DNA from: CAYTEH01 sp964436765
Lineage (GTDB): Bacteria > Patescibacteriota > Gracilibacteria > Peribacterales > Peribacteraceae
Length of the DNA: 34,565 bases
Assembly: GCA_964436765.1 (NCBI GenBank)
Contig: CAYTEH010000014.1
Location: 1 to 34,565 of the forward strand
Direction: 5' to 3'
Shown: in pieces, positions 21,812 to 29,839 of the stretch
Numbering within the stretch: the stretch's first letter is position 1
Layout of the letters: each line of letters opens with the position of its first letter
Made by a program: the position numbers and the translations under genes
Notes under the pieces: model-generated
The model's database searches: none
Seen by the model: the letters and a program-made list of their open reading frames with translations, nothing else
Told to the model about the DNA's origin: nothing

Positions 21812-22300
21812 ATGATCTCCCCCGCCATCTTGAAAAAAAGCTCGCAGGCTCTGCAGGAAAGGAAGATCTCGCTTCAGGCTGAGCAAGAGAAGCTCAGAAG
21901 CGACGAGTGCTCCCACGCGATCGCACACGAATTGCTCAAAACAACCCAGAAGGCTTTTGAACTCTTCTGCCTGCGCGCACAGGACAATATTTACACCATG
22001 AAAAACAACGGGGGGCTGGCTATCAATATCGAAAGGCTTGCTGATAACAGCTTCACACTGTCGGCCGATCAAACGAAGCAAGAGGTCACACCGGGGCAGC
22101 TGGACCCTGGCGCATTCATCAGCCCACCCGATCCGGATGCACAACGATTGGAGATACACTTCGTCGAACAGGAAGGGGGCGTGACGGTGATGGAGGAAGC
22201 CTACGTTCCCAAGGACAACACCCCCGTCCAGCGGACAGTGGAACAGGAACTGGCCATGAAACGACGCATGGTGGTCGGCATTCAGAACGCATTGGTTTAA
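21812..22300 (+). CDS. Hypothetical protein, 162 aa
   Basis: A soluble, mixed-charge protein with an N-terminal helical stretch (AILKKSSQALQERKISLQAEQEKLRSDECSHAIAHELLKT-like heptads) and a more beta-like C-terminal half. There is no signal peptide, membrane segment or known motif. It has its own promoter and a probable terminator, so it is a single-gene transcript. No function can be offered. Confidence 0.7.
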   Translation: MISPAILKKSSQALQERKISLQAEQEKLRSDECSHAIAHELLKTTQKAFELFCLRAQDNIYTMKNNGGLAINIERLADNSFTLSADQTKQEVTPGQLDPGAFISPPDPDAQRLEIHFVEQEGGVTVMEEAYVPKDNTPVQRTVEQELAMKRRMVVGIQNALV

Positions 22301-22316
22301 TTGCGTAGAAACTCTC

Positions 22317-22343
22317 AAAGAACGCAGAATAAGCGCTTCTTTT
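22317..22343 (+). terminator. Probable terminator of the 162-aa gene
   Basis: AAAGAACGC pairs with GCG-C-TTCTT (one bulge), followed by TTT. Modest stem, short U-tract. Confidence 0.45.
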
Positions 22344-22345
22344 CA

Positions 22346-22373
22346 TTGACATAACCCCCCTTTCCTGTACAAT
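22346..22373 (+). promoter_or_regulatory. Strong promoter of the Zn-ribbon gene
   Basis: TTGACA (22346-22351), 16-nt spacer, TACAAT (22368-22373). The +1 is near 22380, which leaves a 5' UTR of about 98 nt before the ATG at 22478. This is long compared with the leaderless neighbours. Confidence 0.82.
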
Positions 22374-22477
22374 TTCCGCGGAGTCCTTACTTAACGTCAC
22401 TCGAGACAATCGACAGCGGAAAGAAAGGAGACACCCCTCACAGGCAGGCTGCCTGCATTATTCTTTCTTTCTGTTTT

Positions 22478-22765
22478 ATGGCTGATCAGCAGCTACAGTG
22501 CCGCGATTGCGGTCAACCCTTCACGTTCACCGATGGTGAACAGCAGTTCTACGCGAGCAAGAACTTGAGCGCTCCCCAGCGCTGCAAGGACTGCCGCAAC
22601 GCTCGCAAGAGCCAGCGTATGCAGGACCGCCAGATGCACGACGCCACCTGTGCGAAGTGCGGTACGGCCTGCCAGGTTCCGTTCAAGCCCCGTCCCGTTG
22701 AGGAGGGTGGCCGCCCGGTTCTCTGCAAGGCCTGCTTCGATGCAGAGCGCGGTTCGCGCATGTAA
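22478..22765 (+). CDS. Zinc-ribbon protein with two CxxC pairs of fingers
   Basis: This 95-residue protein contains CRDCGQPFTFTDGEQQFYAS…RCKDCR near the N-terminus, the pattern of the zf-trcl 'probable zinc-ribbon' family. A second ribbon, CAKCGTACQVPFKPR…LCKACF, lies near residues 57-90. Eight Cys in four CxxC pairs predict two zinc sites, suited to nucleic-acid or ribosome binding; the exact role is unknown. The strong consensus promoter and perfect terminator suggest high expression. Confidence 0.85.
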   Translation: MADQQLQCRDCGQPFTFTDGEQQFYASKNLSAPQRCKDCRNARKSQRMQDRQMHDATCAKCGTACQVPFKPRPVEEGGRPVLCKACFDAERGSRM

Positions 22766-22794
22766 TTGGATTCCATCCACATTGCATTCAAAAG

Positions 22795-22823
22795 ATCCTC
22801 CCCTCAGACGGGAGGATTTTTTT
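22795..22823 (+). terminator. Terminator of the Zn-ribbon gene
   Basis: A perfect 8-bp stem, ATCCTCCC (22795-22802) with GGGAGGAT (22810-22817), followed by T7. Confidence 0.9.
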
Positions 22824-22840
22824 ATCCGTATACTGAGATC

Positions 22841-23587
22841 ATGACCCGCCACCCAGAACTCGACCTCCTGCGCACCCTCGCGGTGCTGATGATGATCGTG
22901 TTCCACGGGGCCTACGACCTGCATGCCTTTTACGGATGGAACATCGATCCGTTTTCGGGCGGATGGCTGGTGCTGCAGAAATCGACGGCATCGCTGTTTT
23001 TGTTGCTCGTGGGCGCCGGATTTGCGATTTCGTGGGATCGCGCGCGATCTCAATCTCAGGGCGATTTGCGAATCGCCCCTGGAATATCGAATCGTTACCA
23101 TAAATATATGAAACGCGGTCTGGGCCTGATCGCCATCGGCATGGCGATCTCGCTCGTGACCTATGTGATCGATCCTGAAACGTACATCCGCTTCGGCGTG
23201 CTGCATTTGATTGGCACAGGCATTCTGCTGCTACCTCTCTTCAGCCGCTTGCGCGAATGGAACATAGCGGCGGGCGTGCTCATGCTGATGATTCCGACGG
23301 CCAGGGTATTTGGGATATCCATACTGATCCCATTCGGCTTCCCGCCCGTCGGGTTTTCGTCGGTCGATTATTTTCCGCTGCTGCCCTGGTTTGGAGCGAT
23401 GCTCATCGGCTACGGCATCGGATACTCGCTCTACGTGCGCCACAAGCGTCCGTTTTCCTTCACGTTGCCATCATCACTCCGGTGGATGACATGGCCGGGG
23501 AGGAAGGCGCTGTGGATCTATCTGGTGCATCAGCCGATTCTGATGGCAATTCTTTGGCTCATACTGGGCAATCCGTTTACTCGTTAA
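22841..23587 (+). CDS. Multi-pass membrane protein, HGSNAT/DUF1624-like
   Basis: This 248-residue protein begins RHPELDLLRTLAVLMMIVFHGAYDL, the E-x-D-x-x-R…H opening of the DUF1624 (heparan-alpha-glucosaminide N-acetyltransferase-like) family. These proteins move acyl groups across or at the membrane. At least six hydrophobic helices follow, and the protein ends with KALWIYLVHQPILMAILW, typical of acyltransferase-type membrane enzymes. TATACT at 22829-22834 lies 6 nt before the ATG and directly after the upstream terminator. A palindromic repeat lies inside the coding sequence at 23059-23078. Confidence 0.78.
   Translation: MTRHPELDLLRTLAVLMMIVFHGAYDLHAFYGWNIDPFSGGWLVLQKSTASLFLLLVGAGFAISWDRARSQSQGDLRIAPGISNRYHKYMKRGLGLIAIGMAISLVTYVIDPETYIRFGVLHLIGTGILLLPLFSRLREWNIAAGVLMLMIPTARVFGISILIPFGFPPVGFSSVDYFPLLPWFGAMLIGYGIGYSLYVRHKRPFSFTLPSSLRWMTWPGRKALWIYLVHQPILMAILWLILGNPFTR
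23059..23078. repeat. Perfect palindrome inside a coding region
   Basis: GGGCGATT (23059-23066), TGCG loop and AATCGCCC (23071-23078) form a perfect 8-bp hairpin, in frame, and encode the loop segment QGDLRIAPG. A related half, AATCGCCCTGAGATATT, lies at 18131-18147. Confidence 0.7.
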
Positions 23588-23640
23588 CTCGTTTTTCGTT
23601 TCAAACGAGAAACAAGGAACTAGTAAACCAATAAACATCA
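23575..23640. repeat. Word-repeat spacer (CTCGTTTTTCGTTT / AAACGAG)
   Basis: CTCGTTT (23589-23595) pairs with AAACGAG (23603-23609), and CGTTT, TTTCG and GTAAACC words flank it. It shares its words, in reverse complement, with the spacer at 16420-16480. The stop codon of the upstream gene lies inside it. Confidence 0.55.
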
Positions 23641-23695
23641 TGTTTGCCTCTTCAATTACTTCTCCCCGGATCTCACTTCCTCTAGACTCTTTCTG

Positions 23696-25309
23696 ATGTC
23701 ATTTACGTCTCGTCGCATCAGCGGTGAGCGCGGTCCGCTGTCTTCGGCTGCGCCCGCCGTGATCAAAACGTCCAAAGGGCTCTGGGGCTGGTATAGGGCC
23801 TGGAAGGAACGCAAAAGAGAGGAGGACGAACAGGCTCTGCACGCGCGCATCTTCAAGCGCGCCGCCCTCATCGTGAGCGCGGTGTTGATCATCCTCATCC
23901 TGCTCGGCGGCACGGTGAAGGCCCTCATCGCCCTGAAAATTTTGACCCCACAAAGCTTCCTGGGCGCCACCGCCGCGGAACTGGTCGCCGACAAGGACGG
24001 ATTCACGAACGTGCTCCTCCTCGGCACCGGCGACAAGGGCCATGACGGCGTCGATTTGACCGACACCATCATGATCGCCAGCTTCGACCCCCGCACCAAA
24101 AGCGTCGTGCTCCTGTCGCTCCCCCGCGACCTGTATGCAGTCAAAACCGACAAAATGGGCAGCGGCCGCATCAATGCGCTCTACCGCGACTACAAGTACT
24201 ACCTGCGCAGCCACAAGGACATGGGCGCGGAGGAGGCATCGATGGAAGCCATGCACGAGCTCCGGCGCGAGCTCGGGCGGCAGCTGGGCATGGAGATCCA
24301 GTATGCGATGAAAGTGGATTTCATCGCCTTCGTGCAGGCCGTGGATGCTCTGGGAGGCGTGGATATCGATGTGCCGCAGGACATCGTGGACACCGAGTAC
24401 CCGGGCCCGAATTACACGTATGAGACATTCAGCATCGAGGCGGGTCCGCAGCACCTGGATGGCGAAACGGCGCTCAAGTACGCACGCAGCCGCCACACGA
24501 CGAGCGATTTCGACCGGTCGGCCCGCCAGCAGCAGATCCTGAAGGCGCTGGCGGACAAAGCGCGGGAGGAAGGAGTGATGTCGAGCCCGGGCAAGATCAC
24601 CTCGCTCTTCCGCATCGTGGCCGACAACGTCGAAAGCACCATGTCGCTCCGGGAAATGCTCGGAGGCGCAAAACTTGCCGAAGGCGTGGACCGCGCCAAC
24701 ATCATCAGCATGAACCTCAGCAATGAGGTGGGATACGGTTCCGTGATGCCCTCGCCGGGCGGCTTCCTCTACAACCCGCCGCTGGAAGCCTATAACGGAG
24801 CCTCGGTGCTGCTGCCCATGGCCGTTGGCAATGAAGCCCAGGGCAGCTGGAGGCAGCTCAGGGCATTCACCTACGTGCTGCTCCACAGCCGGACGATGCT
24901 CTTAAGCCGCCCGCAGGTCTATGTCCTCAACGCGGGCGCAAAGACGGGCCTGGCCCGCACGCTTGCGGCAGAGCTGACCCGCTACGGGTTCGATGTGTCG
25001 CAGGTGGCGAACCTGGCCGAGACCGCGAGCGACCATAGCCAGGACCGCGAGACCTCGTCGGTCTCCCCCGCCGTCGAAGCCGACGCCGCCATGGCCGAAT
25101 TCTTCGCGGGGCTGCTGCAGCTGCCCACCGCCCCCCGCCCCGAGGGCATCGCGCCCGAGAAGCTGGGACAGGTGACGATCGTACTGGGGAAAGACTACGA
25201 ATTCACGCCGATGCAGGAACTGGTACCATCTGAAGAAATGACCAATGACGCAGTGACCGATGACCAGCGCTCGAGTAGTAGCACCGCATCATCCACCTCC
25301 TCCCAATGA
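23696..25309 (+). CDS. LytR-CpsA-Psr (LCP) family cell-envelope protein with LytR_C domain
   Basis: This 537-residue protein has a cytoplasmic basic N-terminus, one membrane helix (about 60-85, ALIVSAVLIILILLGGTVKALI) and the extracellular LCP domain (about 100-300): NVLLLGTGD, DTIMIASFD, SLPRDLYA, GRINALY, GGVDIDVPQD, HLDGETALKYARSR, DFDRSARQQQIL. LCP enzymes transfer polyprenyl-linked glycopolymers to the cell wall or glycoproteins; the Arg and Asp of SLPRD and D-R-x-x-R-Q bind pyrophosphate and metal. A LytR_C-like domain (VYVLNAGAKTGLARTLAAEL) and a Ser-rich tail follow. TAGACT (23683-23688) is 7 nt before the ATG. Its stop overlaps the next start (ATGA). Confidence 0.9.
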   Translation: MSFTSRRISGERGPLSSAAPAVIKTSKGLWGWYRAWKERKREEDEQALHARIFKRAALIVSAVLIILILLGGTVKALIALKILTPQSFLGATAAELVADKDGFTNVLLLGTGDKGHDGVDLTDTIMIASFDPRTKSVVLLSLPRDLYAVKTDKMGSGRINALYRDYKYYLRSHKDMGAEEASMEAMHELRRELGRQLGMEIQYAMKVDFIAFVQAVDALGGVDIDVPQDIVDTEYPGPNYTYETFSIEAGPQHLDGETALKYARSRHTTSDFDRSARQQQILKALADKAREEGVMSSPGKITSLFRIVADNVESTMSLREMLGGAKLAEGVDRANIISMNLSNEVGYGSVMPSPGGFLYNPPLEAYNGASVLLPMAVGNEAQGSWRQLRAFTYVLLHSRTMLLSRPQVYVLNAGAKTGLARTLAAELTRYGFDVSQVANLAETASDHSQDRETSSVSPAVEADAAMAEFFAGLLQLPTAPRPEGIAPEKLGQVTIVLGKDYEFTPMQELVPSEEMTNDAVTDDQRSSSSTASSTSSQ

Positions 25310-26208
25310 TGCCACGTGAAATCATCGCCGAAGCCTGGGCGCTGACCAAGCGCGAGAAGAGCCTGAAGCGCTGGGGTTTCACGTCGTCCTTCTTCGAGAC
25401 GCTTTTGAACGTGAAACTGATCGCCTACCAGATCTACTTTTTGCACGCCTACATGGTGGGGCACGAGGTGGGCTTCTTCGACGATTTCATCTGGCTCTAC
25501 GAGAACGTCCCGCTGTGGCTCACCATCGTCATCACGGTGATTTTCCTGATCCTGCTCGGTATCGAAGTCATTTTCCCCAACCTCGCGAAAGGCGCCATTA
25601 TCGGACTCGCCGCCAAATCGCATAAGAAAGAGAAGGTGGAGGGCGGACTGGTGCTCGCGCTGTATAACTTCTTCCCCATCCTGGGCATCCACGAATTCCT
25701 GGTGCTCTCCAGCTGGGCCACGACGCTGACGCTCTGCTCCGTGACGCTCCGCTACATCCCCGGCGACGCGAAGTTCGCGATGGTCGCCATTATCGTCTCG
25801 TTCTTCCTGCTCAGTAACATCCTCAAATTCTTCTTCAGCTTCGCCGAACCGGCCATCGTGATCCAGAAGGCAGGCGTCTTCACGGCCATGAGCACGAGTT
25901 TCAAGATGATCGTGAGTTACCTGAGCCACGCGATGTTCCTGTTCCTGCTGCTCCTCATCATCTCGATCCGCACGATGATCAACGCCGTCATCGTCCTGAT
26001 CATCCCGGGCATCATCATCGGGCTCGGCTTCCTGCTCACGTTCATCTTCTCGCCCCTCATCAGCTACATCATTGCGGGCATCGTGGGCCTCGGCTTCATC
26101 GTGGCCGCGAGCATGCTCTTCGCCTACCTCCACGTGTTCAAGGAAACGGTGTGGGCCATCAGCTTCATGGAACTCCGGAAGAAGAAGGACTTGGACCTTA
26201 TTGATTGA
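25306..26208 (+). CDS. Polytopic membrane protein of unknown function
   Basis: This 300-residue protein has about six hydrophobic segments and a cytoplasmic N-terminus (EIIAEAWALTKREKSLKRWGF). The start of this kind of protein, a short helix leading into paired membrane segments, resembles DUF6159/DUF4013-like integral membrane proteins, but I cannot fix the family. It overlaps the LCP gene by 4 nt (ATGA), implying translational coupling and a link to cell-envelope work. Confidence 0.72.
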   Translation: MMPREIIAEAWALTKREKSLKRWGFTSSFFETLLNVKLIAYQIYFLHAYMVGHEVGFFDDFIWLYENVPLWLTIVITVIFLILLGIEVIFPNLAKGAIIGLAAKSHKKEKVEGGLVLALYNFFPILGIHEFLVLSSWATTLTLCSVTLRYIPGDAKFAMVAIIVSFFLLSNILKFFFSFAEPAIVIQKAGVFTAMSTSFKMIVSYLSHAMFLFLLLLIISIRTMINAVIVLIIPGIIIGLGFLLTFIFSPLISYIIAGIVGLGFIVAASMLFAYLHVFKETVWAISFMELRKKKDLDLID

Positions 26209-26223
26209 GATACACTGTCCGCC

Positions 26224-27417
26224 ATGACGAAGAAGCCGCGGCGGCGGAGCCGTAACATCGGGCTCATCTACGCCATCCAGGCCATGAACGGCGCCATGGT
26301 GTTCATTCCGGTGGTGGTGCTTTTTTTGCAGGAACACGGACTGACGCTCAAGGATGTGTTCCTGCTCCAGACGGCCTTCGCCTGCACGGTGCTCGTCGGT
26401 GAAATCCCCACGGGATACGCAGCGGACCGCTGGGGACGGCGGCGCACGATGATCCTGGGCACCACCATCCACTGCCTGGGACTCCTGTTCTACTGTTTCG
26501 GCACGGGGTTCTGGTGGTTCCTCGCGGCCGAAACGGTGATGGGCGTCGGGCTCAGTTTCCTCTCGGGCACCGTGGATGCATTCACGTACGACACACTCCT
26601 GGAAGAAGGGCGGAGCACCGAGAGCCGCACGGTGATCGGACAAAGCCGTTTCTGGTTCTTCGCGGCGGAGGGGGTGGCGAGCCTGTGCGGCGGATACCTC
26701 GCGACCATCGGACTGCGATGGACGTTCTGGGCGGCACTGCTGCCGTTTGCACTGAGCATCATCCTGGCAATACTCACGACGGAGCCGCGCAGGCATGCGA
26801 TACAAGGCCATGCGCATCTCGCAATGATGTGGAAGATCAGTGTCGACGCACTCGTGCGGCACCCCGCCATCCGCATGATCATCGTGCTCAACGCGATTCT
26901 CTCCGCGCTGGGACTCGGGCTCTTCTGGTTCACGCAGCCGTACCAGACCCTTGTGGGCCTTCCCCTCCCCCTCTTCGGCCTGATGCATGCCATCATCGTA
27001 ACCTCGGGTGCGGTCGCCTCGATGTACGTCCATTCGATGGAACGCTGGATGGATGACCGGCTGTTTTTGATCCTCATCGCCACAACGATGGTCGCCGGCT
27101 TCCTCGTGCTCGGGAATATCGTCGCGCTCCCGGCCCTGCTCGTGTTCCCGCTCGTGCGCATCGGCTGGGCCTTCGCCGTGCCGCTCACAAGCGACATGGT
27201 CAACCGCATGACCGATTCCTCGGTGCGCGCCACCGTGCTCTCGGCCAAGGCCTTCGGCCAGCGCCTGCTCTTCGCGATCACGGCACCACTGCTTGGCTAC
27301 ATGGCCGATGTCTTCACCCTGCAGACGGCGCTGCTCATCACGGGAACGATTGGCGGCGTTACGGCCCTCGCGACCTTCCTGGCGATGCGGCCGGTGTGGA
27401 AGCAGATACCGAGATGA
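26224..27417 (+). CDS. Major facilitator superfamily transporter
   Basis: This 397-residue protein has about 12 hydrophobic helices. MFS motif A is clear between helices 2 and 3: GYAADRWGRRRTMILG (residues about 60-75). Helix 1 is preceded by a strongly basic tail (KKPRRRSRN). The substrate (drug, sugar or nucleoside) cannot be told. TACACT (26211-26216) lies 7 nt before the ATG and immediately after the upstream stop, so this gene has its own leaderless promoter despite the short 15-bp gap. Confidence 0.88.
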   Translation: MTKKPRRRSRNIGLIYAIQAMNGAMVFIPVVVLFLQEHGLTLKDVFLLQTAFACTVLVGEIPTGYAADRWGRRRTMILGTTIHCLGLLFYCFGTGFWWFLAAETVMGVGLSFLSGTVDAFTYDTLLEEGRSTESRTVIGQSRFWFFAAEGVASLCGGYLATIGLRWTFWAALLPFALSIILAILTTEPRRHAIQGHAHLAMMWKISVDALVRHPAIRMIIVLNAILSALGLGLFWFTQPYQTLVGLPLPLFGLMHAIIVTSGAVASMYVHSMERWMDDRLFLILIATTMVAGFLVLGNIVALPALLVFPLVRIGWAFAVPLTSDMVNRMTDSSVRATVLSAKAFGQRLLFAITAPLLGYMADVFTLQTALLITGTIGGVTALATFLAMRPVWKQIPR

Positions 27418-27418
27418 C

Positions 27419-27478
27419 GTACCTTCGTACATTCGTAAGTTCGTACGCTCGTACAAAGATACGAACCTACGAAAATAC
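27419..27478. repeat. Word-repeat spacer (TTCGTAC / TACGAAC) upstream of lexA
   Basis: The left half carries TTCGTAC, TTCGTAA, TTCGTAC and CTCGTAC; the right half carries TACGAAC, TACGAA and TACGAAC. The word shares ATTCGTACA with the left flank of the putative LexA operator at 27524, which may be coincidence or additional half-sites. Confidence 0.6.
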
Positions 27479-27508
27479 GAACCTGCAAGCATGTCCACGC
27501 CTCTTTAT

Positions 27509-27545
27509 TTGACAGTGAACATTCGTACACCTAGGATGGTGTACG
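27509..27545 (+). promoter_or_regulatory. lexA promoter with putative LexA operator over the -10 box
   Basis: TTGACA (27509-27514), 17-nt spacer, TAGGAT (27532-27537). The arms CGTACACC (27524-27531) and GGTGTACG (27538-27545) are exact inverted repeats and flank TAGGAT exactly, extended to 9 bp by T/A at 27523/27546. A repressor bound here would block the promoter, as expected for lexA autoregulation. The sequence differs from the E. coli (CTGT-N8-ACAG) and Bacillus (GAAC-N4-GTTC) boxes. Confidence 0.72.
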
Positions 27546-27563
27546 ACCATCCCCCATCACCGT

Positions 27564-28175
27564 ATGCCCGCAGACACGCTCACCCCGCACCAGAAGACCG
27601 TCCTCACCTACATCCGTGATTTCCAGGCGAAGCGCGGGTATTCGCCGTCACTCAGTGACCTGGCTATCGCCTTCGGGGTGCGCAGCAAAAATGCCGTCGC
27701 GAAGGTCGTGAATGCCCTCTTTAAGGCCGGTCACGTGGAAAAAGACCCCAAGGGCCGCATCAAGATCCTTGAACGCATCCAGGAGGCAATCAATGCCCCC
27801 CTGGCCCTTCCCTTGTTCGGCCCCATCGCCGCAGGCTTCGCCGCCCCGGTGGAAGAGCAGGCCGAGGAAACGGTGACCATCGAGAACTACCTGGTGCGCG
27901 ACAAGGCCTCCACCTTCCTCCTCCGCGTGAAGGGCGACAGCATGATCGACGCTGGCATCCAGGAAGGCGACCTGGTGGTGGTGGAACGCGGGCGCGAGCC
28001 CAAAGTGCACGAGATCGTCGTGGGCATCCTCGATGGCGAGTTCACGCTCAAGCGCCTGGTGAAAGACAAGGGGAAGTACTTCCTGAAAGCAGAAAATCCC
28101 GCGTATCCGGCACTCCACGCCAGGGAAGAGCTTCAAATAGCGGGAGTCGTGAAGGGCGTGATACGAAAGTACTGA
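27564..28175 (+). CDS. lexA: LexA-type SOS repressor / S24 self-cleaving protein
   Basis: This 203-residue protein is of LexA size. The N-terminal winged helix-turn-helix begins LTPHQKTVLTYIRDFQAKRGYSPSLSDLAIAFGV (residues about 6-39). The cleavage site is Ala-Gly in IAAGFAAPVEE (about 91-101). The catalytic Ser lies in VKGDSMIDAGI, and the Lys in GEFTLKRL. After DNA damage RecA* stimulates self-cleavage and frees SOS genes. Its promoter has a matching palindrome, and an error-prone polymerase gene follows in the same direction, giving a lexA-dinB SOS pair. Confidence 0.92.
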   Translation: MPADTLTPHQKTVLTYIRDFQAKRGYSPSLSDLAIAFGVRSKNAVAKVVNALFKAGHVEKDPKGRIKILERIQEAINAPLALPLFGPIAAGFAAPVEEQAEETVTIENYLVRDKASTFLLRVKGDSMIDAGIQEGDLVVVERGREPKVHEIVVGILDGEFTLKRLVKDKGKYFLKAENPAYPALHAREELQIAGVVKGVIRKY

Positions 28176-28176
28176 C

Positions 28177-28255
28177 GTCATGGTTCGAGGCCTGCGGGCT
28201 CCTCACCATGACAGATGTCATAGCGAGGTGCGCCGAAACGCCTCGAGCTACCACC
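28177..28255. repeat. Two adjacent interspersed palindromes between lexA and dinB
   Basis: The first (28177-28212) has arms GTCATGGT and ACCATGAC with a CTCGA-side core, reversed relative to 13669. The second (about 28216-28255) has AGCGAGG-T-GCG and CGCCTCG-A-GCT. No copy of the lexA operator is visible in this spacer. Confidence 0.6.
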
Positions 28256-28262
28256 ATATTTT

Positions 28263-29707
28263 ATGATCGCTCACGTCGACGCCGACTCTTTCTTCGCGTC
28301 CGTCCTTGTCCGACAAAAACCGCATCTTCGCGGCAAACCCCTCCTCGCCCTCGGCATGGGCGGCAGCTNNNNNNNNNNNNNNNNNNNNNNNNNNNNNNNN
28401 NNNNNNNNNNNNNNNNNNNNNNNNNNNNNNNNNNNNNNNNNNNNNNNNNNNNNNNNNNNNNNNNNNNNCAAAAACCGCATCTTCGCGGCAAACCCCTCCT
28501 CGCCCTCGGCATGGGCGGCAGCTGCGTCATCGCAGCGAGCTACGAAGCGAAGGCGTACGGCATCAAAACGGGAATGAGGCTTACAGATGCACGGAAGCTC
28601 GTTCCCGGAGCCATCGAGATGGCGGCCGATTTCCGCGAAACCGGTATCGCGTCGCAGCAGATCGAAACAATCCTGCAGGAGGCATGCCCGGTACTGGAGC
28701 AGATGTCGATCGACGAGTGGTACATGGACCTCACGACCATCGTGGGCGGCGTCCCGACGGATCTGATGAGGTGGGGAAGGGACGTGCAGGCGAAAATCTT
28801 GCGCTACACCGGCCTGTCCGTCTCCGCCGGCATCGGCCCGAGCAAGCTGCTCGCGAAGATGGCTGGGGAATATCGTAAACCGGCTGGAGTCACCGTCGTC
28901 GTCCCCAGTAAAGACGCGCGGCGCGCGCGTCTCTATGACGATCGGGGCATGAAGCCGATATCAGACGCTGCTGCTATCCGCCCCTCTGACCTCACGATCG
29001 AGCAGATGCTCCGTGACCGCCCCGCCGGCGCCATCCCTGGCATCGGACGCAGGAGGATGCCAAAGGTCGAGCTCAGGGGCTGGAAGACGGCCTGGGACAT
29101 CGCGACTGCTCCCGCGGAGGAGATGCTGAAGCTCTGCGGCCGCCCGGGCCCCGAGATGCAACAGGAACTCCTGGGCAAATCGGTCTCGGACGTCTGCAGC
29201 GAAGCCGAGCCGCCCAAGTCGATCTCGCGCGCGCGGAGTTTCCGTGCGACCGGCGACCGCAACTTCCTGTGGGCGCACCTGCTCCGGCACGCCGAGTACG
29301 TGGTGCTCAAAATGCGCCGGCACGAGCTCGCGTGCCGCGGCGTCTCGTTATGGCTCAGGGGCGACGCGCAGCACGACTACATCCACACGGGCACGAGCAC
29401 CCCGCTCCCCCAACCCGCCAATACCGAAACGGCGATCGTGCCGTACCTGCGCCGCTGCTTTGCCGCCGAGCACCGCCCGGGCACGCTCTACACCCAGGTA
29501 GGCATCGCACTCTGGAATCTGGTCCCGTCCGGCTCCCCGCAGTATTCGCTGTTCGAGGCGCCGCGCCGCACCGATGACGAGGAACGGATCCAGCGTTCGC
29601 TGGACGGCCTCCATACACGCTTCGGCAGGAACGCGATCACGCGCGCCTCGGCGCTGCAGGTGAAATCTGGCACCCGAATAGACTTCGAAATGCCCGTCTA
29701 TGAATGA
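28263..29707 (+). CDS. dinB: Y-family DNA polymerase (DinB / Pol IV type), interrupted by an artefactual gap
   Basis: Translesion polymerase. The start MIAHVDADSFFASV holds the first catalytic Asp motif. SIDEWYMDLT holds the Asp-Glu catalytic pair (usual form SIDEAYLD), and GIGPSKLLAKMAGEYRKPAG is the conserved finger/palm block. IPGIGRRRMPK is the helix-hairpin-helix, and a little-finger domain follows. QYSLF near the C-terminus matches the beta-clamp binding motif. The frame before and after the 100 N differs, but the 55 bp on the left (28314-28368) are repeated exactly on the right (28469-28523). Removing one copy plus the N restores one frame of 429 residues. It lies downstream of lexA. 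Confidence 0.9.
28314..28523. repeat. 55-bp duplication flanking a 100-N gap (contig overlap not merged)
   Basis: The copies at 28314-28368 and 28469-28523 are identical over 55 bases and both encode QKPHLRGKPLLALGMGGS. They are the overlapping ends of two contigs joined with a fixed 100-N spacer, so this is not a biological repeat. Confidence 0.93.
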
Positions 29708-29723
29708 GATGCATCGCGGCGTA

Positions 29724-29744
29724 GTCCTGAGCTTGCCGAAGGAC
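29724..29744. repeat. Interspersed palindrome, CCTGAGC..GAAGG type
   Basis: Arms GTCC and GGAC flank a TGAGCTTGCCGAA core, the reverse of the TTCGA..GCTCA unit at 13805. Confidence 0.55.
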
Positions 29745-29778
29745 GAAGCCGGATGCCGGTGTACGAATGACATATCAA

Positions 29779-29824
29779 AGAAGCCGGCTGGTGTGATAAC
29801 GATGTATCACGGTTGCCGGCTTAA
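29779..29824 (-). terminator. Long hairpin after the Zn-ribbon membrane gene
   Basis: AAGCCGGC/GCCGGCTT outer arms and GTGATA/TATCAC inner arms give a two-part stem. On the minus strand it is followed by only a broken U-tract (CTTTG), so termination is plausible but not certain. Confidence 0.5.
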
Positions 29825-29839
29825 GAGTGCTGATGTGTC

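Noticed and set aside
27419..27478. CRISPR array or direct-repeat cluster upstream of lexA
   Set aside because: The repeated words are only 6-7 nt, in both orientations, with no spacer-repeat periodicity.
25195..27498. 767-residue minus-strand open frame opposite the membrane protein and MFS genes
   Set aside because: Extremely His/Glu/Arg-rich and without motifs; it is the antisense shadow of GC-rich membrane-protein codons.
28314..28523. Genuine tandem duplication within dinB
   Set aside because: The two copies are exactly identical, abut a 100-N placeholder and disrupt the frame unless collapsed, so they are overlapping contig ends.
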